Shown here: positions 51,101 to 60,345 of the stretch, piece after piece
How the letters are laid out: each line of letters opens with the position of its first letter
How positions within the stretch are numbered: position 1 is the stretch's first letter
From: Chloroflexota bacterium
GTDB taxonomy: Bacteria > Chloroflexota > Anaerolineae > Anaerolineales > Villigracilaceae
DNA length: 64,000 nt
Direction: 5' to 3'
NCBI GenBank assembly: GCA_016195815.1
Contig: JACPYX010000006.1
Span: 248,001 to 312,000, forward strand
Notes under the pieces: model-generated
Told to the model about the DNA's origin: nothing
The model's database searches: none
The model's input: the letters and a program-made list of their open reading frames with translations, nothing else
Translations under genes and position numbers: made by a program

Positions 51101-52656
51101 TCCCGTTCAACAGCACGGCCGTTTTTCTAAGGGAGAATGGAAATTATCGCGCCATTGCGGCACGCGGTTTTGATTCACCGGAACAGGTAAAGGGACAGAT
51201 ACTCCCGGGAACAAACGAACTAGCGTACATCGTCGAAGAAACGTGCCGCCCGCTTATTTTGCCGGATGTCAAAACGGACGACCGTTTCGCGGGCTGGGGA
51301 CCAGCAAATAAGATTCGCGGCTGGATGGGTGTCCCGTTGGTCGCGCGCGATCAGGCCATCGGCTTTTTAACGATTGACAGCCATCATCCAAATGCTTTCA
51401 CAGAGGCCAATGCAGAGATGGCTCTGGCTTTCGCCAATCACGCTGCGACCGTCATCCAGAATGCCCGTCTCTATCAAGAGGCGCTTCGTCGAATGTCCGA
51501 GTTGCAAACTTTGCATGAAAGCGGGCTGGCGCTTGGCAAATCTCTTGACCCAAGGGAGATCAGCGAAAAAGTGGTCAACGTGCTCTCACATGGCCTGAAT
51601 TGGCATCACGCCGCGGTGCGCGTACGGCGCGGCGACAGCAATGAGGTTGAACTGCTGGCTTTTAGCCAGACAAATCGTGAGGGCTTAATAGAAAAGATAG
51701 ATACAAGCCGCTTGATGGCGGGTAAAGCCATCACGAATATCAGCGATGGCATGGCAGGCTGGGTAATTAAACATGGGCGCATGATTAATAATGGCAGCCT
51801 GCAGGACGATCCGCGTTATTACGAAACGTTTCCCGGCATGCAGTCAGGTCTGTATGTGCCGATCTGGGCGGGCGGGCAGACGCTGGGTTGCATCAGCGTT
51901 GAAAGCGAACAGCCCAATGCATTCAGTGAGGCGGATGAGCGCTTGCTGACCACGCTGGCTTCGCAGGCCGCCTCGGCTTTGGAAAATGCGCGCCTGTTCG
52001 CGGCGGAGCAGGCGCGCCGTCGGGACGCGGAAATTCTCCAGCAGGCCGCATCCGCTCTCTCGTCCAGCCTGGACCCGCAATTGGTCGTTGACAAATTGCT
52101 GGACGGTTTATCCCAGGTCATGTCTTTTGACAGCTCAACGGTCTTTATTGAAGAAAAGGGAATGCTGCGCGCGATATCAGGAAGAGGATTGATCTATCCA
52201 GAAAAGGTGATTGGGCGGTTGTTCCCGGGCAATGGAGAATTGGCAAAGCAAATCTGGGAAACACGCCGTCCGGTCATCGTGCCCGATGCAAAAGCCGATG
52301 CGCGCTTTGGTAAATGGGGAACGGATCAACCGATACGGGGTTGGATGGGCGTGCCTTTGATCGCACGCGGCAATGTAATTGGCTATCTAACTTTAGACAG
52401 CCTCAGTCCCAACGCTTATGGAGATGCCGATGCTGAGATGGCCCTGGCATTTGGCAGCCATGCCGCGGCCGCTATTGAAAATGCGCGCCTGTATCAGGAC
52501 GCTGTTCGTTCGACGGAGCGCCGCCAGGTTTTGCACGCGGCCAGCCAGGAGATCGCCCGTATCAGCCAGGACCTTCAACAGGTCTATGCTTCGATCCACC
52601 GCGCGGCCACTCAATTAATGCCGACCGAAGCGTTTGTCATTTCATTGTTGGATTAG
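48184..52656 (+). CDS. Multi-PAS/GAF sensor, N-terminal part of an amber-split protein
   Basis: 1490 residues, soluble. Six PAS/PAC units fill about residues 20-760; five end with a DITxxKxAxxAL linker. Then four complete GAF domains (about 770-1440) separated by coiled-coil linkers such as QNARLFEAEHLRRQEAE, and the first third of a fifth GAF. The reading frame stops at TAG (52654-52656) inside that GAF, and the same frame continues to an HD-GYP domain at 56667. With the stop counted as one residue, the fifth GAF aligns in register to the sixth (FVISLLD-stop-ERSEVEGVY versus FTIALVNDAENQIDGVF). Likely one protein in a close relative. No SD is obvious before the ATG. Confidence 0.85.
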   Translation: MKSKLNSGYIPRSPKGKKDNSFRLLFQSNPLPMWIYDLETLCFLDVNEAAIEHYGYSRVEFLKMKISDIRPPEDVERVKKHVQAKRPRLQHSGEWRHCKKDGSIIHVEITSHKLIYEDHKAALVSAKDITANKLAQKSLAESEERYRNLVENSLAGIYQTTVQGKIIYVNDVLAQWVGFKSAKEMLLLGSAQELYKHPGDRKKIIAALKRGGVVTNFETQFVTRSGEVKWVWISASLKDNVISGIVHNITESKRLEDSARALEASYHSLFNSVAEAIYIQDRKGRFLDVNDGAVKMYGYPREFLIGKTPALISAPGRNDLKKVQRAIQLAFEGQPQEFEFWGLRRGGDVFPKNVRLYKGDYLGQDVIIALAQDITERKRAEQALRMAEAKYRSLVEHVSVIVYMDAVDHLSSTLYMSPQVEKMLGYSADECIADGQFWLSIIHPDDRSNWLAENDRTNQTGDPFQLEYRVMARDGRIVWIRDESVLMRDDSGRPLFWQGVMIDITDRKQAEESLTASEAELRALFASMPDVVLVLDKEGRYLKIAPTNSDLLYQPADVMLGKRMHEVFSRQKADELVGHIREALDKKQTVRFEYALLLGGQITWFAGTTSPLTEDSVVWVGRDITARKLAEDALLASQDLLKDAQRIAHIGSWDLDIKNNVLAWSDEVYRIFEIAPQQFEVSYTGFLNAIHPDDRAMADQAYTDSVKNKTPYSITHRLLFPDGRIKYVHERCETIYNAIGEPVRSIGTVQDITERKLAEDALQQRINELSMIYAASQRLQQILTPETLAEELIRLLEKILNYEYGAVLVIDRPSGRLIPFAISDQGRGIEFAEANKKMIMSHDFRVGHGITGWVAEHGQSVCVGDIHNDSRYYGLRTDVNSELCVPLRVGDQIVGVVNIESARLNAFTESDQRLLETIAAQIAIAIQNARLFEAEHLRRQEAETLRNAANTLTSSLDLEDVLNGLLDGLALVVPFNSTAVFLRENGNYRAIAARGFDSPEQVKGQILPGTNELAYIVEETCRPLILPDVKTDDRFAGWGPANKIRGWMGVPLVARDQAIGFLTIDSHHPNAFTEANAEMALAFANHAATVIQNARLYQEALRRMSELQTLHESGLALGKSLDPREISEKVVNVLSHGLNWHHAAVRVRRGDSNEVELLAFSQTNREGLIEKIDTSRLMAGKAITNISDGMAGWVIKHGRMINNGSLQDDPRYYETFPGMQSGLYVPIWAGGQTLGCISVESEQPNAFSEADERLLTTLASQAASALENARLFAAEQARRRDAEILQQAASALSSSLDPQLVVDKLLDGLSQVMSFDSSTVFIEEKGMLRAISGRGLIYPEKVIGRLFPGNGELAKQIWETRRPVIVPDAKADARFGKWGTDQPIRGWMGVPLIARGNVIGYLTLDSLSPNAYGDADAEMALAFGSHAAAAIENARLYQDAVRSTERRQVLHAASQEIARISQDLQQVYASIHRAATQLMPTEAFVISLLD

Positions 52657-52668
52657 GAACGCAGTGAG

Positions 52669-55600
52669 GTGGAGGGAGTTTATTTGTTCGACCGCAATGG
52701 GCGCAGTCCGGCGGCCCGCATCCCGCTAGGGCAGGGACTGTCGAGTCGGGTGATCGCGAGCGGGGAATCGATTCTGATTAATGATGATCTGGAAAACAAT
52801 GTGGCGGGAGTGCACTTTGGCTCGCCGGATGCAGTGCGTTCGATCCTGGCCGTGCCTCTGCGTGTGAGCGGCAAAGTGATCGGGGCGATCTCAGCCCAGA
52901 CGTATCAGCCGGGTATTTATGACGATGAGGACCGTCTCCTGCTTGAGTTGCTGGCCGTGCAAGCCGCCATTGCGATTCAAAATGCGCGCCTTTATCAAGA
53001 CGCTTTGTATGCGGCCGAACGCCGCTCTGTTTTGCATTTGGCCGGGCAGGAAATTGCGCGCCTGGGCCAGGACTCGGAACAATTGTATAAAGCGATCTAT
53101 CAGGCGGCGCTCCGTTTGATGCCGACCGATATGTTTACCATCGCCCTGGTCAACGACGCTGAAAATCAAATTGACGGCGTTTTTGCCGTTGATCGCGGAG
53201 TACGCGGACCGTTCGTCGGTTTCCCGTTTAACATGGGTATCGCTGGATGGGTGATCCGTACGAATAAAACACTTCTCCTGAAAGATTACGATGATCCGAG
53301 CGTAACCATAGAACGCGTCCAGTTTTCGGATAATCAACCGACCCGCTCGGTTCTGGCTGTTCCATTGCGGTCGGGCGAAAAAGTAATTGGTTCGATGTCG
53401 GTCCAGAACTATGAAGTAAACCGATATACTGCTGAAGATAGTATTCTGCTCGAGATGCTGGCCGCGCAGGCGGCGGTGGCGCTAGAAAATGTACGCTTAT
53501 TCGAGCAGGTCCGGCGGCGCATCAAAGAACTGGAGTCGTTGAACCGCGCCAGCCAGGCATTGACCGGTTCTCTCGACCTGGAACCGCTGCTTGAGAACAT
53601 CCTTTCTTCGGCCAAGGATGCGATTGCAGGCGCGGAAAAAGGCACGATCCTGTTATGGGATAAGGATAGTGACTATTTACGAGTGCGTACCCAAATCGGG
53701 TATACGGATGCGCGGATTTTGGAATTGCCTTTCCGCTCTGAAAAAGGCTATTCGGGCAGGGCCTTCCGGGAAAAGCGGCCCATTTTAATTGAGAATGCCC
53801 TTACTGATTATGAACTCCCTTTCGATGAAAGAGTCGATGAAGTTTATGCAGTGCAAAGCGGGGTTGTCGCGCCCTTGATCGTAAAAGACGCGGCGATTGG
53901 CGTGATCGCTCTTGATAATGCAACTAAAAAAGGGGCCTTTACAAAAGAAGATCTTAATCTGTTGATGCTCTTTGCATCTTCCGCTGCCAGCGTGATCGAG
54001 AATGCCCGTCTGTTGGCAGAGACCCGCCGGCGGGCTGGGGAATTTGAAGCGCTGTACCAAACGGCGGCCGATGTAGCGTCTCAGACTGACTTGAAAGTTT
54101 TGTTGGACACCATCATCGAACGTGCCCAAACATTATCCGGCGCGTCAGGCTCGGGACTTTATCTGTTTGACCCGGAACGCAACGACCTCGAGCTGGTGGC
54201 GATCAATGATCCTGATATCCGCCCCGGCACCCGCCTGGTTCTTGGAGAGGGAATTTCCGGGCATATCGCACAGACCAAACAGCCGCTCATTGTTGATGAT
54301 TACCGAACCTGGGAAAATAGTTCTTCTCATTACAAGGGGATTCCCATCACTTCCGTGCTTGGAATCCCCATGCTTTACAGCGGAGAATTAATTGGGGTAT
54401 TGAACGTGCATAATCGCGCAGACATCAATCAGACGGAGTCAACACACATGTTTACCGAACAGGATATTAATCTGTTATCCCTGTTCGCCAATGCTGCGGC
54501 CGGCGCGGTGTATAGCGCGCGCCTGCTCGATCAAACCCGCCGCCGTTTGGACGAGCTCAGCGCTGTGGCGCAAGTCTCTTCGGCTTTGCGTACCGTTGTA
54601 ACCCGCTCTGAGATGTTGACCATTGTATTGGACCAGTTGATGGAAATCGCTCATGCGGACGGCGCTGCACTGATCACATCCATCCCTGGGAGAGACGAAT
54701 TGCTGATCGAGGCGGCGCGCGGCGCGAATGCAGCCTTTGCCGGAATGTGGATCCCGCCAGGCGAGAGTTTATCGAGGGTTGTGATCGAGACGGGGAAAGC
54801 ATACACCAGCCCGGATGTGCGTACGGATGCGCGCCTCTTTCGCCCGGGCGTGACTGATAGCGCGCGCGCCATCACACTTGTACCTTTAAAATACTTTGAC
54901 GATACGATCGGCGCGCTCTCGCTTGTCAGGGAAGAGAAAGACGGCAGAATGCCGCCCCCGTTTTCAGAGGCCGATATTCGTTTGTTGAACGCCATTGCGG
55001 ATATGGCCGCCAATGCTCTTCAACGCAGCAGCCTGCATGAAGAGACTGCTCGTTACGCCGGACAACTGGTTATCATCAATGATCTCGGTCACTCTCTCTC
55101 GGAGACTCTCGACCTGGCGCATATTTACGAGAAACTCTCTCGCGCCATTCTGGACCTGCTGCCGGACAGCGCGGCGGTATTCGTTTCACTCTTCGACTCG
55201 CGCGAACGATCTGTTGAAACAGTGTATGGCGTCCAGGCCGGCGCGGTTGTCAATCCGGCTGATTTGCCCTCGGTGTTGTTCGACGAATCGGGCTATGGGA
55301 ACCAGAGTCAGGTTATCTTGAGCGGCAAGCCGCTGATTGTCCCGGATTTGAGCGTATCGCTTAAAGAAAAGAGGGCTGTTCTTGTTAAGTCGGGGCATGA
55401 AAAGCGGATTACGCAGTCTGCTTTATATGTCCCGATGAAGGCGGAAGGCCAGGTCATCGGTGTTTTACATGCGCAGTCTTACGATAAGAATCGCTATAAA
55501 TCCACTGACGCCGAATTGCTTGAGCTTGTGGCCAATACGGCCGGGGCGGCTATTCAGAATGCACGTTTGTTTGCGCAGATCAAGCGCCGCGTAGACCAAC

Positions 55601-56667
55601 TCTCGGCCCTGCACGCAGTGGATACTACCATCAGTTCCACCACCGATCTGCGCGTCAGCCTGCAAGCTGTGTTGGGGAATGTCGCCCGTCATCTGAAAGT
55701 TGATGCGGCAGATGTCTTGCTGCTGAATTCCTCCACGCTGGTTCTGCAATATGCCGCTGGGCTTGGTTTCTTTACAGCGGAGATCGCGCATACAAACCTG
55801 CCTTTGGGAAAAGGGCTGGCGGGCGTATCCGCCCTGGAGCGGCGCGTTGTGCGCATCCCCAGCCTGGCCGAGGCGGGCGTCGGATTTATCCGCGATAACA
55901 TGATCTCAAGCGAAAAATTTGTTGCTTATCTGGCTGTGCCTTTGATCGCCAAGGGCGAGGTCAAAGGTGTTTTGGAGATCTTTCAGCGTTCTTCATTGGA
56001 ACAAGACGATGATTGGATGTCTTTCCTGGAGATGCTGGCAGGGCAGGCCGCGCTGGCAATTGATAACGCCTTATTGTTCGAGGGTCTGGAAAAAGTCAAC
56101 ATTGAGCTGACCATGGCATACGACGCCACCATCCAGGGCTGGTCACAGGCTTTGGAATTACGCGACCAGGAGACGCAGGGACATTCCATGCGCGTGCTCG
56201 GTCTGACTTTGCGCCTGGCGGGCGCGCTGGAAATTTCAGACAAGGAAATACAAGATATGCGCCGCGGCGTGCTGTTGCATGATATCGGCAAGATGGGCAT
56301 CCCCGATTCGATCCTGCATAAACCCGGCAAGCTGACCGACGAGGAGTGGGAGATCATGCGCAAGCATCCCAAGTATGCTTATGATATGTTGTCGCCGATC
56401 GTTTATCTTCGCAACTCGCTTGATATTCCTTATTGTCATCATGAAAAATGGGACGGCACTGGCTATCCGCGCGGATTAAGCGGGGAGACGATTCCTCGCG
56501 CGGCGCGTATCTTTGCAGTCGTGGATGTTTACGACGCGTTGACGTCTGACCGGCCTTATCGCGAGGCATGGCCAGAAGAAAAGGCCCTGGATTACATTCG
56601 GGAACAATCCGGCACGCATTTCGATCCGCGTATTGTTGATATTTTCCTGAAGCTTATCGAGAAATAA
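52669..56667 (+). CDS. Multi-GAF HD-GYP phosphodiesterase, C-terminal part of an amber-split protein
   Basis: 1332 residues from a GTG at 52669, in the same frame as the upstream gene and 12 bases after its TAG. It opens mid-GAF, then has about six further GAF domains and a C-terminal HD-GYP domain: LLHDIGKMGIPDSIL, IMRKHPKYAYDML, YCHHEKWDGTGYPRGL and DVYDALTSDRPYR, all metal and GYP residues present. HD-GYP enzymes degrade c-di-GMP. AGGA lies about 10 bases before the GTG, so reinitiation is possible, though it would give a broken first domain. If not translated, the cell loses the output domain. Short gap to the glycan cluster. Confidence 0.85.
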   Translation: MEGVYLFDRNGRSPAARIPLGQGLSSRVIASGESILINDDLENNVAGVHFGSPDAVRSILAVPLRVSGKVIGAISAQTYQPGIYDDEDRLLLELLAVQAAIAIQNARLYQDALYAAERRSVLHLAGQEIARLGQDSEQLYKAIYQAALRLMPTDMFTIALVNDAENQIDGVFAVDRGVRGPFVGFPFNMGIAGWVIRTNKTLLLKDYDDPSVTIERVQFSDNQPTRSVLAVPLRSGEKVIGSMSVQNYEVNRYTAEDSILLEMLAAQAAVALENVRLFEQVRRRIKELESLNRASQALTGSLDLEPLLENILSSAKDAIAGAEKGTILLWDKDSDYLRVRTQIGYTDARILELPFRSEKGYSGRAFREKRPILIENALTDYELPFDERVDEVYAVQSGVVAPLIVKDAAIGVIALDNATKKGAFTKEDLNLLMLFASSAASVIENARLLAETRRRAGEFEALYQTAADVASQTDLKVLLDTIIERAQTLSGASGSGLYLFDPERNDLELVAINDPDIRPGTRLVLGEGISGHIAQTKQPLIVDDYRTWENSSSHYKGIPITSVLGIPMLYSGELIGVLNVHNRADINQTESTHMFTEQDINLLSLFANAAAGAVYSARLLDQTRRRLDELSAVAQVSSALRTVVTRSEMLTIVLDQLMEIAHADGAALITSIPGRDELLIEAARGANAAFAGMWIPPGESLSRVVIETGKAYTSPDVRTDARLFRPGVTDSARAITLVPLKYFDDTIGALSLVREEKDGRMPPPFSEADIRLLNAIADMAANALQRSSLHEETARYAGQLVIINDLGHSLSETLDLAHIYEKLSRAILDLLPDSAAVFVSLFDSRERSVETVYGVQAGAVVNPADLPSVLFDESGYGNQSQVILSGKPLIVPDLSVSLKEKRAVLVKSGHEKRITQSALYVPMKAEGQVIGVLHAQSYDKNRYKSTDAELLELVANTAGAAIQNARLFAQIKRRVDQLSALHAVDTTISSTTDLRVSLQAVLGNVARHLKVDAADVLLLNSSTLVLQYAAGLGFFTAEIAHTNLPLGKGLAGVSALERRVVRIPSLAEAGVGFIRDNMISSEKFVAYLAVPLIAKGEVKGVLEIFQRSSLEQDDDWMSFLEMLAGQAALAIDNALLFEGLEKVNIELTMAYDATIQGWSQALELRDQETQGHSMRVLGLTLRLAGALEISDKEIQDMRRGVLLHDIGKMGIPDSILHKPGKLTDEEWEIMRKHPKYAYDMLSPIVYLRNSLDIPYCHHEKWDGTGYPRGLSGETIPRAARIFAVVDVYDALTSDRPYREAWPEEKALDYIREQSGTHFDPRIVDIFLKLIEK

Positions 56668-56721
56668 TATTGCTGATGAAGCTGGCTTTCATAATACATC
56701 GAACTTTATTCAGAATACTTC

Positions 56722-56750
56722 TTTTTGTTGTTCCAGATAAAGGATATAAT
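56722..56750 (+). promoter_or_regulatory. Probable promoter of the glycan cluster
   Basis: TTTTTG at 56722-56727, 17-base spacer, TATAAT at 56745-56750; leader of about 118 bases to the ATG at 56875. The leader has no clear regulatory fold that I can see. Confidence 0.55.
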
Positions 56751-56874
56751 CGCTGTCTTGGGGAGGCCAGTCTTCCTTTTTGGATATCATTAAGATCCAT
56801 TATCCTGGTCAGGAAGTCCTATTTAATTTATCCTTTATTCGTCCTTGATGGGAGATTCAAGAAACGGAGACATC

Positions 56875-58839
56875 ATGAATGGTCAACAACCTGAAACCGG
56901 AGAGGATGTCGGGAATGTCCGGCGACTCATTGCCTTTATAGGAATTTTTCTTCTTCTAGCCAGTCAGATCCTTGTTTTTTCCAACCCAGTAGTTGATGGC
57001 GTTGTTTTTCCCTGGTACATCTGGCTAAGTATTTTTGGGGTTGTTATTTTGATCTTGAGCAAGGTCTTCCGTCCGACGCCGTTCTGGCAGAAGTTGTCGG
57101 CTCGTTTTGCCTTCCGGGAACGGGTCTTTTGGATTTTGGTTGCCGCCCTGTTGTCGGTTTTAGCTACCTGGGCTTCCGCCGTTTTCCCTACTTTCACCCG
57201 CATTACTTACATACCTGTGACCACGTTGTGGTTCTTAAGCGCGGTTAGTTATATTTATGCGTTGTCAAAGGGAATTTTTAGTCCCCAATCATTGATGGAT
57301 TGGATCAGAAATCATCGCGACGAGATTTTTATAGTCGCTGTAGTAACGCTACTGGCAGCTGTTTTACGTTTTTATAAGCTGGGTGCTATTCCGCGTATAT
57401 TGGATGGAGACGAGGGGTTGATAGGCCTGACCGCACAAAACACCGTTTCCGGTGCGTTTGCCAATCCGTTTGCCCTGTGGGAAAACTTCGGTGCTCTTTA
57501 CTTGCAGGCAATCAATCTTTCATTTAGGTTTTTCGGAACTACTCCCTTCGCATTGCGGTTGTTGCCTGCGATCGGGGGCACCCTGGCTGTTCCTGCCATA
57601 TATCTTCTGGCGCGCCAAATCAGCGGCCGCAGAATTGCATTGATTGCGGCTTTTCTTGTGGCAATCTCGCAAACGCATATTCATTTCAGCCGTATTGTGT
57701 CCGTGGCTTATATTCAAGAAACCTGGCTTATACCCCTTGCATTATATTTTTTTATAAGCGGCCTGGAGAAACGCCAATCTTGGAGAGCTGCATTAGGTGG
57801 GGTATTACTGGCAGCCGATTTTTCCGTTTACTTGACAGCCCAGGTTGTTTTTGCCCTTGCGCTGGCTTACATGCTGGTTGCTTTTCTGTTTTACCGGACG
57901 TGGTTCGCGCCTCGTTTTCGTCAGATGATGTTTTTTTGGGGAGGATTCTTAATTACCATTCTGCCCGAGGCTTTCTATATTTTGAAAAACCCCAGCAATT
58001 TCTTGAATCGAATATCTCAGGATGGGGTGTTCCAGTCTGGCTGGTTGGCGGATACCATGAAAATTACAGGGCAGAACGCCGTACAGATCTTGTTTGAGCG
58101 GGTTGTACACGCCTTCCTGTCTTTGATCTATTATCCCGCGTTTGATTTCTATGGTTCCCCTGTGCCTCCTCTGGGCATGATTTCAGGCGTACTGTTTTTG
58201 GCCGGGCTGGGATTGGCATTATGGCGGGTTCGAGACCCAGGCTACCTGCTGTTGAATGGTTACTTTTGGGCAGCCACTCTTTCGATAGGCATATTTGCCA
58301 TTCCTCCATCTGCAGATTCTTATCGAATGTTAATGGCTTTGCCCGCAGCGCTTATCATGTCATCTCTGGGCCTGGATCAAATCCTCGAGTTGTTGGGCCT
58401 GGGTTGGAAGAACGCGCGCAATGCTTATATGTTCTCTGCAACAGCCATTCTCGTCAGCCTCATGATATTTAACTTGTGGACGTATTATGGGGATTTTGCA
58501 GGACGATGCCGTTTTGGAGGAAACCTGGTCGGTCGTTTTGCATCTTATCTGGGAAGTTACGCCAATACAATTGATAATGAACTGCCTGTCTATTTGCTCA
58601 GCAATGACCAGTATTTTTATGGAAGTCATGCGTCCACTGATTTTTTGAGTCAGGGCAGGCCCATTATCAATTTCCCCGGTTCAATAGATGAGTTGAATCC
58701 GGTTTCCGGTGAAACCATTATCGCCAGCCCAGATCGAATTCCAGAATTGGCGGCCTGGGCGCGCACCCATCCGGGAGGCCTGCTTCGTTACCAGTATGAT
58801 TGTCAAACCACGATCCTGCTGGCGTATCAAGTTCCTTGA
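56875..58839 (+). CDS. ArnT/PMT-like GT-C membrane glycosyltransferase
   Basis: 654 residues with about 12-13 membrane helices. After the first helices, RFYKLGAIPRILDGDEGLIG carries the Asp-Glu pair on the first extracytoplasmic loop typical of the GT-C superfamily (PMT/ArnT DE motif). ALRLLPAIGGTLAVPAIYLLARQISGRR and SQTHIHFSRIV continue the family pattern. It should use a polyprenyl-phosphate sugar. A soluble C-terminal domain of about 120 residues follows (YLLSNDQYFYG onward). Start at 56875 has GGAGACATC before the ATG; an ATG at 56845 is also in frame. First of five co-directional glycan genes. Confidence 0.85.
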   Translation: MNGQQPETGEDVGNVRRLIAFIGIFLLLASQILVFSNPVVDGVVFPWYIWLSIFGVVILILSKVFRPTPFWQKLSARFAFRERVFWILVAALLSVLATWASAVFPTFTRITYIPVTTLWFLSAVSYIYALSKGIFSPQSLMDWIRNHRDEIFIVAVVTLLAAVLRFYKLGAIPRILDGDEGLIGLTAQNTVSGAFANPFALWENFGALYLQAINLSFRFFGTTPFALRLLPAIGGTLAVPAIYLLARQISGRRIALIAAFLVAISQTHIHFSRIVSVAYIQETWLIPLALYFFISGLEKRQSWRAALGGVLLAADFSVYLTAQVVFALALAYMLVAFLFYRTWFAPRFRQMMFFWGGFLITILPEAFYILKNPSNFLNRISQDGVFQSGWLADTMKITGQNAVQILFERVVHAFLSLIYYPAFDFYGSPVPPLGMISGVLFLAGLGLALWRVRDPGYLLLNGYFWAATLSIGIFAIPPSADSYRMLMALPAALIMSSLGLDQILELLGLGWKNARNAYMFSATAILVSLMIFNLWTYYGDFAGRCRFGGNLVGRFASYLGSYANTIDNELPVYLLSNDQYFYGSHASTDFLSQGRPIINFPGSIDELNPVSGETIIASPDRIPELAAWARTHPGGLLRYQYDCQTTILLAYQVP

Positions 58840-58848
58840 CGAGGAAAA

Positions 58849-59586
58849 TTGGATCCGCGCGAATATGAGATCATGTATGGTGTTGAAGATAATCATTGGT
58901 GGTATCGCGGAATGGCAGCCGTCACGCGCGCAATTCTCGACCAATGGTACCGTCCGGCCTGCGGGCTTCACATTTTGGATGCGGGCTGCGGTACAGGCGC
59001 GGCCATGTCAACATACCTGGCCGGTTATGGGACGGTAACGGGTATTGACTTATATCCACTCGCTTTGGATTTCTGCCGCAAACGAAATGTCCCGCGTCTC
59101 GCCTGCGCCTCTGTTTCGGACCTGCCATTTGCTTCCGCTAAATTCGACCTTGTCGCCAGCTTTGACGTTCTTTACGAATGCGCGGTCCCCAGCGACATTG
59201 ACGCGCTTCGCGAATTTGCCCGCGTTTTAGTTCCGGGCGGACGCGTCCTGTTGCGCCTGCCTGCCTATGATTGGCTGCGCGGACAGCACGATAAGATGGT
59301 ACATACAAACCGCCGTTATACAACCGGCTTGATTGCCCGCATGATTCGAGAGAGCGGATTGATCGTGGAACACCTTTCCTATGCAAATACATTTCTGTTT
59401 CCCCTGGCCGCGCTAAAGAGACTCGGCGAAAGGATTTTTCCTCCCAAAGCTGAATCGTCAGACCTCACACTTGACGCAGGTTTGTTCAATAATATACTGA
59501 AACACATTCTTTCCAGTGAAGCGCCTCTTGTGGCGCATACCGGCCTGCCCTTTGGGTTGAGCGTGATTGCGGTCGGCAGAAAATAA
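58849..59586 (+). CDS. SAM-dependent methyltransferase
   Basis: 245 residues. LHILDAGCGTGAAMSTYL is motif I of class I methyltransferases; GIDLYPLAL is motif II and FDLVASFDVLYE is the post-II strand; VLVPGGRVLLRLP is the late conserved strand. The N-terminus YEIMYGVEDNHWWYRGM is typical of methyltransferases in polysaccharide clusters. The start is TTG at 58849 with GAGGA five bases upstream; ATG at 58873 is the alternative. Nine bases after the glycosyltransferase gene. Confidence 0.88.
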   Translation: MDPREYEIMYGVEDNHWWYRGMAAVTRAILDQWYRPACGLHILDAGCGTGAAMSTYLAGYGTVTGIDLYPLALDFCRKRNVPRLACASVSDLPFASAKFDLVASFDVLYECAVPSDIDALREFARVLVPGGRVLLRLPAYDWLRGQHDKMVHTNRRYTTGLIARMIRESGLIVEHLSYANTFLFPLAALKRLGERIFPPKAESSDLTLDAGLFNNILKHILSSEAPLVAHTGLPFGLSVIAVGRK

Positions 59587-59587
59587 T

Positions 59588-60343
59588 ATGTTAATGGAAA
59601 CCGCTCGAAACCGGCCGCGTGTTTCAAGTATCAGCGCGGTATTCCCAGCCTATAATGACGGCGGCACCATTGCGAGCATGATTGCCGCTGCATTGATTGT
59701 TTTGCGCCAGGTCACTGATGAATATGAGATCATCGTCGTCAACGATGGCAGCACAGACTATACGGCCTCCCTGTTGGATGAACTGACAATGCGATATCCG
59801 GAATTGCGCGTTCTTCATCATTCATCCAATCAAGGCTATGGTGCGGCGCTACGCGCGGGATTTTCAGCCGCGACAAAGGACTGGGTCTTTTACACAGATG
59901 GAGACGCCCAGTACGACCCATTGGAATTGACCTGTCTGGTCGGCGCGCTTTGTGAAGGCGTGGATGCCGTGAACGGATATAAACTCTCCCGCAGCGACTC
60001 TGTTTTCCGCATCCTGATCGGAAAAGCGTATCATCACATCGCAAAATTTTTCTTTGGCTTTCATATCAGAGACGTGGATTGTGATTTTCGTTTGATCCCG
60101 CGCAGAATTCTCGATGAGATCGAACTCGAAAGCGTCAGCGGCGCGATTTGTCTTGAGTTGGTAAAAAAGATCGAGGATGCAGGTTATGTTTTTGCAGAAG
60201 TTCCCGTACATCATTACTCGCGAAAATATGGTGCATCCCAGTTTTTTGTCCCGCGGCGCATCGTTCAAACTCTCCGCCAGCTTGTCAGGCTTTATTGGCG
60301 ATTGGTAATTCAAAAAGAACGCTTCCGTACAAAAAAAAATTGA
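59588..60343 (+). CDS. GT2-family glycosyltransferase (dolichol-phosphate sugar synthase-like)
   Basis: 251 residues. SAVFPAYNDGGTIASMI, EIIVVNDGSTDYTA, YGAALRAGFSAATKDWVFYTDGDAQYDP (DxD) and VNGYKLSRSD are the GT2 motifs of DPM1/GtrB-like enzymes. These make polyprenyl-phosphate sugars, the donor that a GT-C enzyme would use, which fits the ArnT-like neighbour. No C-terminal membrane helices, unlike GtrB. Starts one base after the methyltransferase stop; no good Shine-Dalgarno is visible. Confidence 0.9.
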   Translation: MLMETARNRPRVSSISAVFPAYNDGGTIASMIAAALIVLRQVTDEYEIIVVNDGSTDYTASLLDELTMRYPELRVLHHSSNQGYGAALRAGFSAATKDWVFYTDGDAQYDPLELTCLVGALCEGVDAVNGYKLSRSDSVFRILIGKAYHHIAKFFFGFHIRDVDCDFRLIPRRILDEIELESVSGAICLELVKKIEDAGYVFAEVPVHHYSRKYGASQFFVPRRIVQTLRQLVRLYWRLVIQKERFRTKKN

Positions 60344-60345
60344 AA

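Noticed and set aside
52654-52656. TAG as a recoded sense codon (for example pyrrolysine)
   Set aside because: TAG ends several ordinary genes in the window (734, 956, 22846, 24842, 26216), so general reassignment is not supported.
56670-56874. A short reading frame between the HD-GYP gene and the glycosyltransferase
   Set aside because: It covers the probable promoter and leader of the glycan cluster and shows no protein-like pattern.
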